NCBI GenBank assembly: GCA_900618795.1
Contig: UYJD01000009.1
Coordinates: 310,001 to 374,000, forward strand
Source of the DNA: Cyanodermella asteris
Lineage: Eukaryota > Ascomycota > Lecanoromycetes > Ostropales > Stictidaceae
DNA: 64,000 bases
Direction of reading: 5' to 3'
Shown here: piece by piece, positions 1-9,872 of the stretch
Layout: the number at the start of each line of letters is the position of its first letter
Numbering within the stretch: position 1 is the first letter of the stretch
Position numbers and translations under genes: made by a program
Notes under the pieces: generated by a model
The model's database searches: none
What the model was told of the DNA's origin: nothing
Seen by the model: the letters and a program-made list of their open reading frames with translations, nothing else

Positions 1-204
1 NNNNNNNNNNNNNNNNNNNNNNNNNNNNNNNNNNNNNNNNNNNNNNNNNNNNNNNNNNNNNNNNNNNNNNNNNNNNNNNNNNNNNNNNNNNNNNNNNNNN
101 NNNNNNNNNNNNNNNNNNNNNNNNNNNNNNNNNNNNNNNNNNNNNNNNNNNNNNNNNNNNNNNNNNNNNNNNNNNNNNNNNNNNNNNNNNNNNNNNNNNN
201 NNNN
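1..204. other. Assembly gap (N run)
   Basis: Undetermined bases. Anything at the left edge of the window, including a gene that might end just after it, cannot be judged. Confidence 1.
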
Positions 205-1257
205 GAAAACCGATGATCATATACTTTCCGGGCTACATATACTCCGCACTAAACTTCCACTTCTTAGAGTAGAATGTACGGACTGCACATTTGGACTAAT
301 TCGGTGTGTGCGTTAATGATTTGCAAACTTGTGTCGCGGATGACCAAAGATGTCGATGTTCCTTGGAAAAGCGAATGTGGTAGATTCGAAAGCATCACAT
401 TCGTAGACACTTGGTCACTGACCTCCCGAGGTAGGCACTATGACATTGCCATACACACTCAGGAAGCTTTCCATGTGAGTAGTAAAGTGCGTAGCTGTAC
501 AGCTATCTGCTCAAATACCAGTTAAAGTACTTCCGAAAGTGGCAGCTTCGGTAGGTGGAACAGTACGTGCGCAACGACGTCCATCATCCCGCCGTGGCAC
601 GTCGCTGATTGTGGGCAAACGCGTGCGTCACTCTGATCTTGTGCTGATTGACCATAATTTCACCCCAGTTGGGACGGTGATCAAGGATTTATAAGTCAGA
701 CAAAGTGCCCTGCCTCCGGCTGCGCAGAGCAGCGCACCTTGCGAGAGGGGAAAGGGCTGAGAGGCTCCCTCAGTACCGCTGCGCAATTGGTGAAATGCAT
801 GCGCAGAGTGGTCATGAGCTGAGACGATGGGGCTTCTTCACCACATTTCTAGCTCTCGAAACGGATCAATGAGAGTCTTGAGTATTAGCGTCAAAGATGA
901 GGCTGACCCCGCGGAAGTCGGTGCCGGTTCCAGGCGGAAAGTTGGGATCATGACGTGAAGAGACGACTCCCTCACTGGACAACTGGCCTGCAGCTCTCTT
1001 ATGTAACACTCACGCCCTTGTCCAGCCAGCAATCGAATCAGCCTGTATTTGTGTCTGTCCAAGCTCCTTCGGAATGATGACGATGGCGGGGCCTGGCGTC
1101 CGTTTTACGCACTCAAAAGCTGCTTGACGCCTTTCGATCAACGCTCTCCTTTTCTCTACACCGATCTACTCTGCCTCTCTTTCTCCTGCTCAGTCACCAT
1201 TCAGAGAACCATACCGGAGGCCCCGTTAGAACTTGACTACTCGGAAATTCAACAACA
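205..1257. other. Intergenic stretch upstream of glutamate decarboxylase
   Basis: Only short ORFs without recognisable protein features are present on either strand. The pyrimidine-rich tract around 1130-1195, shortly before the start codon at 1258, looks like a fungal core promoter or 5' UTR. Confidence 0.6.
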
Positions 1258-3013
1258 ATGGCTGGACTAGCGCGCCATGTATGTTCACACCACCTTATTC
1301 GTGGTGGAGTCCACGGTGCTTGGCATTAGACAGGAACCAGCACCCAGCCCTCTCTGACCAATGCTGATCCCTGTTCAGATTGATCCGGATGAGCTGATTC
1401 AGACTCTCCGCGACCACCCTCACGAACCTCACAAGCGCCACGCTCGCACCAATCGAGCTGTCTCGCACTCAACCCCATATTCGACCAGATACAATGCCCA
1501 GGCCGAGATTCCCAAGTTCAAAATTCCTCACGATGGCGCCCCGGGCGACGCAGTCGAGGCCATGCTTCGCGACGAACTGGACCTTGACGGCGTCCCGAAT
1601 CTCAACCTTGCCAGCTTTGTAGGAACGTACATGGAAGATTCAGCTCGCCGATTGTTCATCGAAAATTTGAGTAAGAATTTGTCGGACGCTGATGAGTACC
1701 CCAGTCTCATGTCGCTTCATAGTCGGTGTGTGTCTATTCTTGCACATCTGTGGGGTGTACAAAAGGGAGAGAAGGCAGTGGGTACGGCTACTACTGGCTC
1801 GTCTGAGGCTATCCACCTCGGTGGCTTGGCGATGAAGAGACGCTGGCAGGAAAAGCGCCAGGCTGAGGGCAAGGACACATCCAAGCCGAACATTTTGATG
1901 GGAGCCAATGCCCAGGTTGCCCTCGAGAAGTTCGCACGCTATTTCGAAGTCGAAGCGCGAACTCTGCCAGTCTCTCAAAAGAGCAATTATCGCTTGGATC
2001 CTGAACTCGTCAAGCAAAACATTGACGAGAACACAATCGGCGTCTTTGTCATCTTGGGGTCGACTTACACCGGGCATTACGAGCCTGTGGAGGAGATCCA
2101 TCGTCTGCTGGACGATTTCGAAGCAAAGACGGGTCACGATATTCCCATACATGTCGACGGCGCATCTGGCGCTTTCATCGCTCCTTTCACACACGCAAAA
2201 GCCGGCCAAAAGTGGAATTTCGAGCTGCCGAGGGTGAAGTCTATCAACGTCTCCGGTCACAAGTTCGGTTTAGTGTACGCGGGCATCGGCTGGATTATAT
2301 GGCGTGACGAGCAGTACCTTCCGAAGCATCTGATTTTCGAGCTCCACTACTTGGGAGGGACAGAGGAGAGTTACACCTTGAATTTTTCGCGACCCGGAGC
2401 TCAGGTCATCGGCCAGTATTTTAACCTCATCCACCTTGGATTCACTGGCTATCGCGCCATCATGGAGAACGCTCTCAGCAACGCGAGACTGCTTAGCAAG
2501 TGCCTTGAAGCCTCGGGTTGGTACGTTTGCGCGTCCGACATACATCGTCCCGTCGGAAAGCACGCTTATGAAGGGCCTGGCAAAGATGTCCAAAGCAAAG
2601 ACGGCGAGACATCTGCCGACTTCAACGCAGGCTTGCCGGTGGTCGCTTTCCACTTCTCTCCACAGTTCAAGAAGGACTTTCCACATGTCAAGCAGGTGGC
2701 CGTCAGCAACCTCATGCGCGCCAAGCAGTACATCATTCCAAATTACCCACTACCGCCTGGAGAGGACAAGCAGGAGATCCTCCGCGTTGTGGTCCGTGAG
2801 AGCATGTCTATGGATCTCTTGGACCGGCTAATAACTGATCTTTTCTCTGTCACTCAGCAGCTGATGGAAAGCGACAGCGGAGACCTTGGGCAGTGGCAGC
2901 CCAATTCCAACCCAAGCATTGAGAAGACACATGGAAGTCAAGGTCTGACTCACAGCAACAAGCATAAAGCCAGAAGACCCATGCACCACGGTGTCCATCG
3001 CACTGTCTGCTAG
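1258..3013 (+). CDS. gad: Glutamate decarboxylase (PLP-dependent)
   Basis: Converts L-glutamate to GABA and CO2 in the cytosol, the first step of the GABA shunt. Two exons, 1258-1278 and 1379-3013, give 551 residues. The intron 1279-1378 starts GTATGT, has CTGAC near 1354 and ends CAG. The 21-nt first exon encodes MAGLARH, which joins in frame to IDPDELIQTL, a typical fungal GAD beginning. The ATG at 1361 lies inside the intron, so it is not the start. The PLP-binding lysine is in NVSGHKFGL (about K302), and HVDGASG (about 265-271) holds the cofactor-contacting aspartate. TTGSSEA is the phosphate-binding region. The C-terminus ends in a His/Lys-rich tail, HHGVHRTVC, which I recall as usual for fungal members. 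Single gene with no linked GABA transaminase. Confidence 0.95.
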
Positions 3014-3273
3014 AGTAGCAACTTTGCGGCTCAAAGTGCTCTTGCCATGCAATGGTGCATGCTTCGCAGTGTCCGCGACCTCAAAAGTTTTGACGTTGAA
3101 TCACTTTTGATGCGATTATGAATACCAAGCAATGATACAAATAGCAGATGCCCAAAATTGACAATGTATTTGACCATTGACTTGTACGAATGGTTTCGTT
3201 GCGAGTGAAGTCCGATTGAGGTGTTATATATGAGACTAAAGCTGTTCAGCGGACCTCCAGGTTGCAACAGGGC

Positions 3274-5933
3274 ATGGCTGCCATCGAGCAATACGAGACA
3301 CAGATCAAAGTGGCTCGGAACCTCTCGGAAGCGAAGGGCATCGGACTGCGCATCGTGACCATACCACAGGGCGCCCAGCGAGTCATGTGAGGATTCTTGC
3401 AGGTGCCAGAAGGATTCGACGACGTCTTCAAGTTCAGTGACGGCGACAGGATCACGGTGCAGGCAATCTCAAGCAAGGCTGGTTGTTACACTGCCATTGT
3501 CAAGATGGATGCAGTGGACATGTGCCCAGTTGGACAAATTCCAACTATCCTGCTCCCTGAGAAAGACCGGAAGACTCGCACATTCCGAAGTGGAGACTTG
3601 ACCTGTATTCTGGACATGAACTCAGCTGCTGACCTGACTGCGCTGACAAACTTCATGACAACTAGCACCCCTGATACTGTCCGTCTCTCGGTCGACGTCC
3701 CTCGTATGTCCATCAAGGCCATTCTCGCTAGACTGAAGCGCATCAACCTCGAGCACCCCACCGCCCAGAACATTCCCGACTACGCCGAAAAGGCAAAGGC
3801 AATCGCATTGAAAGACGAAGGGAATCGACCAAAGATCTTGCATTGGGACCGGCTACTGTTGGGTCGAGACTTGCGTCCGGGCCCCAAGCTTGAGGTCACA
3901 GTCTTCAGTCGCAGCCCGGTCACAATTCTATCAGAGCATGGGATTCATGTGGCAGATCATCTGCAGTTTCCTCTCGAACAGACACGCCATATTCAGAACC
4001 TTTTGATGTTGGTTAACGGTCCTCCAGGTTGCAACAAAACGCAGCTGCTGGTCTGGGTTGCAATTGCTGAAATGCTTGACGGCAAAAGGGTTCTCGTGGT
4101 TTCGACCAACAAAACCGCGCTCAACGATGTTTTCTTTCGCTGCCAACAGGCTATTGCACAGTACATAAACTCTACACCCCTCAGCTTGATTCGTCTGCAT
4201 TCTCCCACCACCGAGGAACAAGCATTGAGAATCGTCATCCGAAGAAACTCGCCGACCACTCAAGATGAATCAGGACTGCGCAGATGGCAAGAGACTCCTG
4301 CACATTTAATCGGCGAAGCACGCATTTTGGATGAGATTCTCAAGAACGAAGTTGCTTCGACTAGAGTCCGAGACAAGCGCTTTGTCAATGAAGATGCCTC
4401 GCTTGCTGCTGCGAAGCGTCGGCTCCTTGGCCTGATTGCACCATCTGACGACTCTGAAGACCTTGAGAAATTCCCTGTCGACACTTCACTCGGTAATCAA
4501 CAGGATGCCTCCGAAATCAATGACCAGTCATCCACTTCTGAACAAGCCGCACCACCTCCCATGACCCAGGCATCGACTGTGCCAGTTGCGGAATCTTCCC
4601 CCAGTACCCTGCCCGGTATTCAACACGATACTCTCGAGGCGAGCAGTCAGTCACCTGCTTCTCAACAAGGTGCACCTCCTCCCGTGCCTCGCAAATTTGA
4701 CGACATGACGGCCAATGAACTCCGGCACAACAGCAAAGAGATTCCAGAGTTTGTGCACACAGAAGGCACGAAAGATCGGAACGCCAAGGAAGAACAAGAT
4801 CGGGCTCTTCGCAATCGCGTTCTCCTGTCCGCATCGCACAACACGGCTCTGTTTGAGAACTTCCTTCCAGGCATCGTCCTGCATGAAGAATGTGACAAGG
4901 CAGGTCTCGATATCCTCGCCGTCATCGGTCAGCACAACGTCCCGCATATCATGACAGGCGATACATTGCAACTTGGCCCACAAACGACACAAGATCTGGA
5001 TAAGCCAACACAGTGCTCGTTCCTGCGCCATACTGGGATCCCTATCATGCTCATGCTTGAGCACAATGGCTACCCTGTCACCAACTTGCTCACGCAGATC
5101 CGTTTCAACGAGGAAATGTTCAATCAGGTGAACGACTTGTGCTACAAGGGAAAGTTGAATAATGGTGTCTTGCCAAACGCTCGCCCACTCGCGGGCATCC
5201 TCCGAAAGATCAATCGCGAACTTTTTGGCGTTGAAAAGGAAGTTCTCCTGCTCGATACTCCCAATGAGGACCTGGTCATGGCGAACGGATCCCGTATCAA
5301 CGTCGCGCAGGCCAGTCGCTGCATTGCACTGATGCCCAAGCTGATCGATCATGGTATACCCTCGGCAGATTTGCAGGTCCTGACTCCTTACCGCGCACCA
5401 AAAGGCTTTGCTCCAGCGCCTCCTTCGCGAATGCACAAAAGAGGACCGCCGCTGGGAGGATTTCAACGTCGAAACGCTCAAGGTCTTTCAAGGCAATGAG
5501 AAGCCTATCGTGTATCTGTCAATAACCTGTACAGGAACATTCGGATTCATCGACGACTTCCAAAGTTTCAATGTTGCTTTGTTCCCGTGCCCAGACCGGC
5601 ATGTACATCGACATGCCTTGGTCCGATAATGCGTCACAATCACGAGGCAAGCATGGGAACATCTGGCAACTTGCAGGCTACTCCGAAAAGCGGAACTTGG
5701 TCGCCACAGACATGACCCACGTTTCTGGAGCACTTCCGTGCCCTCTGAATCTTCCCTCCCCAACCAGCCTTCCAGATCGCAATCGGCCCCCTCCATTCGG
5801 CTCCCTCTTGTTTGGTGCGCAGAAAGACTTAGAACCCATCAGACAAAGACACCCTGAGAGTTGGTACCAACTACCGAAGATAGCTCATGTCGAGGTCACG
5901 GCGCAGTCCTTTGCCGACATGATGTCTTCCTAA
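3274..5933 (+). pseudogene. Decayed UPF1/NAM7-like superfamily 1 helicase
   Basis: The longest open part, 3397-5499, has the layout of AAA_11/AAA_12 helicases: motif I GPPGCNKT (about 4018-4041), motif III GDTLQLGP (about 4957), LLTQIRFNEEMF in place of the usual QYRMH segment, and VLTPYRA at 5378-5398. The frame is broken. An in-frame TGA at 3388 separates the ATG at 3274 from the main frame. A one-base shift near 5400 moves PYRA into the next frame, which carries W..FNVETLKVFQGNEKPIVYLS. A second shift near 5590 is needed for NVALSRAQTGMYI. Conserved residues are also lost: the second glycine of the P-loop is Asn, and the DEAG/DEC box reads HEEC. Family helicases are usually over 800 aa. 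Decay is favoured over assembly error because both frame and motifs are damaged, though draft errors could explain the shifts. Confidence 0.7.
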
Positions 5934-5954
5934 GATAGTTCGACACCCGCGGCG

Positions 5955-7143
5955 ATGCTTGATCACGAGGATGAATTTGGCACAGACAACGTCCCGAAAC
6001 AACAAGTTGTTGATCCAGCTCACCGTGAGACCTGCATCCGGCACGAGGACTCTCGAGCTTGTAACTTGACAGGCTTACAGGCAATGTACTTTCAACTACC
6101 GCCATTGTCCCCGCAGAGTCGATCTCTCACAGATCTATACCACGTCAGAGACCGAACATGCGCATCGGAGGAGATTCCAGCCGGGACCATCCAAATTACA
6201 GGAGAAGATACCGGAACTACAGGTTCGAGCCACGTTTGCCTTCGACTCCACAAAAACATCAAGATTCCCCAGTCTAAAAGCACGTCTGCGATCGGCAATC
6301 ACGCACCTCCAAGCAGAAGTACCTTGCGTGACTTGGGTGGTGTTCGTGAGCCCCAGGCAGCCTTCAATATCGATGTCTTCACTCAGACGCCCCGCCTTTC
6401 AATACAAGGTACCACTGACATGAGCGACGCTCGAACCACTGCAGGAAGCCACGACACTCCGTTCTGTTCGAAGCTCTCCAGCTCCAGTGAGTTGAACTAC
6501 GGCGCTTCCGATCAAGTTCTTGGAGTGATCCGGCGCAGCATTGTCGAGCACAATGCTCGTGAACGGTCTATGGCCGTCGCTCTGGCGAAACGTGAGATAA
6601 TCAGTCTTGTGAGTGACGATGATGACCCGGACGCTGCAACACCGATACAGGCTCTTTTTCGGCAATGTCGAAACGAACAAACCATCAAAGTACATCATAC
6701 TACCGGAGCCAGAACCCCGCAGTGATAGCGACAGACATGCCGACAGTGGGGTACCTTTTCCGACTCAACAATATCAGCCTCTAGGGGATCGCAAGAAGCG
6801 CAAGCGCATTCCGTTCACACCTCAAACAAACGATGACCACTGGAGTGAGGATACAGTGGTGACACCAACCAAGCGCAAAGCTGACGTACTCACTCGAGGT
6901 GGTCGTGCTTCAAAACTCGCTCCCAGCACCGGATCTACTGCTACTGTCGCCGCACCCGTCAAGGGCAAAGTTGAAGTACTGACTCGTAGTGGCCGTGCTT
7001 CGAAACTCCACACCAGTATCGGTCCTGCTGCTGCCGTTTTCGAGTCTCCGACCAAGCGTCGCCGTACTTTGGCAGACGACGCAGGATCGAAGAAGTGGAC
7101 TCTTGTCGCGTCACGAACGGGGACAAGTGGAACATTGAATTGA
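5955..7143 (+). CDS. Unrecognised disordered protein with SIM-like motif and 30-aa repeats (two overlapping frames)
   Basis: Two overlapping open frames, 5955-6725 and 6613-7143, follow the helicase remnant on the same strand. The first is in the same frame as the helicase's last open segment, from which a single TAA at 5931 separates it, so both may once have been one long protein. It is Ser/Thr-rich and carries IISLVSDDDD (6597-6626), a hydrophobic core followed by acidic residues as in SUMO-interacting motifs. The second frame holds a tandem repeat of about 90 nt (units from about 6871 and 6961, partial third from about 7054) encoding KADVLTRGGRASKL-type blocks with basic NLS-like pieces (KKRKR, TKRRR). 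I found no clean splice that joins the frames. The function is unknown. The alternative is that this is simply the decayed tail of the helicase gene. Confidence 0.35.
6871..7062 (+). repeat. Tandem coding repeat, period about 90 nt
   Basis: Two full units begin at about 6871 and 6961 with AAGCGCAAAG / AAGGGCAAAG, and a partial third begins at about 7054. Each encodes a K.K..VLTR.GRASKL block followed by a Ser/Thr/Ala linker. Synonymous differences between units suggest the duplication is not recent. Confidence 0.7.
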
Positions 7144-8603
7144 CAGGTGGAGTGTCATATTACGGTGCTTTTTTATGGCTGAAGCCTCCACACCATTGCA
7201 CGGACAGGACGCTGCGATTATTCACATCCATGGTATCACTCGCATATCTGAAGATGAAAGGCAGGCTAAACGAGCTCGAGACATTATAGATACAAGAGAA
7301 CCTGAGGCGTATTGATAGATATGTTTTTGGAGACACTTGAGCACCTACTTTCCTAAGTAGATCGATCACAACCTGTAGGCCTGACCCTAATGACTACTAA
7401 CATATAACAAGCTTTGTAACTACTCAATCACATACTGGCAGAGGTACTCACAAAAGTACTCACAAAAGCACCTACAGGAATACCCACAGAAGTACACAAA
7501 GAAGTACCCACAGAAGTGTTCGCCTCAGTAGCACCCACCGAAGTAGCATTCAGAGAAGGTACACAAGTACGTGCGCAACCACTTCGGACGACACGTCTGG
7601 ACCCCCACGCCTCCATACATCCGTAAAACAACGCGAAAAATAAACCATTCTTCCGAAATTAATGCAGTCCAAGCGCACGACTCTTCCAACTCTGACATTG
7701 CCTGCACGACCAGGGAGGAAAAATTCATACAGTGCGCGTATGGAGTTTGGAATTTGGAGTCTGGACATTCCAAAGCCGCAGCTGGTTCGGCAACGTTTGA
7801 TTGGACGGTTTCGGTACTCGAGCGGAGCAGGTAAGCTGGCGAATTGGCAGGATGGGCTCGGGAGGGTGGGGGGGACAGGGGGCGCAACGGGAGCGCGATC
7901 ATGCTCAGGGGCTGTCACGAGCAAAATCTCATCTCGGCCAGCTGACTTTGGGACGTGGATGCGCTTTGGCAAAGGGGTTGGTCGGGGTTTCAAGCTGCTG
8001 GTCGAACAACGAACGTTTTGCGCAAGAGCGCAATAGGGCACGTGCATTTCCAAGACGAGAAGCGACCGCGAAAGCAAGATTTAATGTTTCAATTCATGTC
8101 ATTCATTCTCATCACATGGTTCGCAGAGGTCATTGCCTCTCATGAGCTAAGACTAGATAATTGTTTTGCAGCTTTTCATTGCAAAGTGGTGCCCACGGGA
8201 GGGTGCGGTATTGTCCGCCTCCACTTCCGACATGTTGTTCAGTAGTCGCTACCGATGTGGTTGGCATATCGTTGAGACAGGAAAAGAATGAATGTGATTT
8301 CGTGTGTAAGAATGCAAGTTCTGCCACTCAGGCGGCCATCATACCCTGTGTTGGCGGCCGTTGCGCAAAGAGAAGAACTCATTACTGGCCAGGTTGGCCG
8401 CCGCCCTTTCCTTTACTTCGTAAACACCTGCAAATGCCCATATGACTCGCCCGAATCTCTTGTTGTTTCTGTATTTCTTGTTGAATAGACCATATAAAAT
8501 AAGATAGCGCGGCTCGAATCGTGAGATAAAATGAAAGTCAGGACTGTGTCGTGTAAGGCATCGTTGCGTGATCGTCATCATTCTGGCTCCAGTGTGGCAC
8601 AAT
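7144..8603. other. Intergenic stretch between helicase locus and cyclin
   Basis: No convincing gene on either strand. It contains the degenerate 12-bp minisatellite at 7441-7560 and, toward 8603, the presumed 3' UTR of the minus-strand cyclin. Confidence 0.6.
7441..7560. repeat. Degenerate 12-bp minisatellite
   Basis: Imperfect repeats of a GAAGTACCCACA-like unit (variants with CAAAAGTACTCA and GAAGTACACAAA) run for about 120 bp. The period of 12 keeps one frame open (…EVPTEV…), but there is no start codon or wider protein context, so I treat it as non-coding satellite. Confidence 0.75.
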
Positions 8604-9872
8604 CTATGCCTTGGCGGTCATGGTCCACATTCTTGCCATCCAACCATTGCCAGCAAGCTTGGCCTTCTTTGCGGCGACCGGCTTATCTTCTGCGACAACT
8701 GGAAGAATTGAGACAGTGACGTCGGTTTTCTTGCCTTCGAACTGGTAGCTGTAGGGCTCGTATCCCATACCACCGGCATGTCCGTATGTCATGCCGTGAG
8801 CGCGCTCCGGCTCCGCAATTTGCACAATCTCAGCCATGCTGCTGATGCTGCCCTGGCTGTGAGGAGTGCGCAGACCACGGCTCGGAGGTGGCGAGACGCT
8901 CGATGCACGAGAGGATGGAGTCGACATGCTGCCGGCGTAGCGCTCAAGACCAGGGACTGCATTGACGTCTGGCGGTGAGATGCTGCGCATGCGACGGTGG
9001 CGTGCTCCGTGCACGGCACGGCGGGCCGGTGTTGTCGGCGCAGTAGAGGATCCAGCGCTGAATACTGGGCTGTCGGCAACCGGGCTCTCTGCGCAGTAGG
9101 TAGGCAGGTGGACGGTGCCCTGGGCATGGTGTGTCGCGACGGCAGCTGGTGCTGGGTAAGTGAACGAGGACTGAACACGGGCCAAAGCCTGCTCACGGAG
9201 CTCACGCTGTCGGCTCTGCTCACGCTCGCGACGTGCAGCAAGCTCGCGCTCCTTGAGAGCAGCAACGCGGCGCTGCTCATGGCGAGCTTCGCGTTCCTGG
9301 ATCTGAACTCGGATGGGAGCGAGGAAAGCGTCGAGGTGGGTATACAAGTCGGTGGGCTCGATTCTGAGGTCCCAGTCAAGGAGGAACAAGAGCTGCTTCT
9401 CCATCAAGTTGACCTCGGTCAGGGTGAAACCAAAGTGCTCAAAGTCCTTGACGACGCTGTATCGGGCCCAGTGCTTGTTCTTGGGTGAGCTGTCGTTGAT
9501 GTTCTTGGCCGCCAAGATCAAGCTCGCAAGGAAGATTCGGTGGACAGTGCAGCGCATGCCTTTGGCCATGGGCGGGAGTCGTTGTCGCAGGCGGTCGAGG
9601 TAGACGAGAGACGACATGAGCGTAGGAACCTGAACGCGAGATCGGTCGACGAGGTTCTGGATGAATTGCTCGACGGAGGGCAGAGCAGGCTGATCTTCGG
9701 GCTCGAGTGGAGGAGTTGTCGGGGGCGTCGGCGGCATCTGAGCACTGGGCTGGTCGTTGCATCGGATCACCTCTGTGGCCTTTTGTGCAAGGTATGAGAT
9801 CATGTCTGAGGTGACGGGCTGCTGAATAAAGTATTCAAGGGCGACCTTGTTGAGCTGCTCGGTGGAGGCCAT
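8604..9872 (-). CDS. pclA: Pcl1/PclA-like cyclin
   Basis: A Pho80/Pcl-family cyclin that would activate a Pho85/PHOA-type CDK in G1 progression or morphogenesis. It is intronless, 422 aa, starting [20 protein letters not shown]. The N-terminal part (about 1-40) resembles the conserved leader of Aspergillus PclA and yeast Pcl1/2. The cyclin box spans about 65-175, with [30 protein letters not shown] and the core [35 protein letters not shown]. It is followed by a charged coiled coil (about 190-235, RE/RR-rich) and a long Ser/Pro-rich tail with several S/T-P sites, likely disordered and phosphoregulated. The upstream region on its strand is empty for about 6 kb. The exact ortholog name is inferred from the domain pattern. 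Confidence 0.85.
   Translation of the reverse strand: MASTEQLNKVALEYFIQQPVTSDMISYLAQKATEVIRCNDQPSAQMPPTPPTTPPLEPEDQPALPSVEQFIQNLVDRSRVQVPTLMSSLVYLDRLRQRLPPMAKGMRCTVHRIFLASLILAAKNINDSSPKNKHWARYSVVKDFEHFGFTLTEVNLMEKQLLFLLDWDLRIEPTDLYTHLDAFLAPIRVQIQEREARHEQRRVAALKERELAARREREQSRQRELREQALARVQSSFTYPAPAAVATHHAQGTVHLPTYCAESPVADSPVFSAGSSTAPTTPARRAVHGARHRRMRSISPPDVNAVPGLERYAGSMSTPSSRASSVSPPPSRGLRTPHSQGSISSMAEIVQIAEPERAHGMTYGHAGGMGYEPYSYQFEGKKTDVTVSILPVVAEDKPVAAKKAKLAGNGWMARMWTMTAKA

Noticed and set aside
6215-6240. tRNA B-box-like GGTTCGAGCC (also at 52888 and 62289)
   Set aside because: Flanking bases cannot form the five-pair T stem and no A box lies upstream; chance matches.
6609-6650. Intron GTGAGT…ACAG to join the two frames of the repeat-bearing ORF
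   Set aside because: Its length is 42 nt, a multiple of three, so it does not change frame, and it would remove the SIM-like motif.
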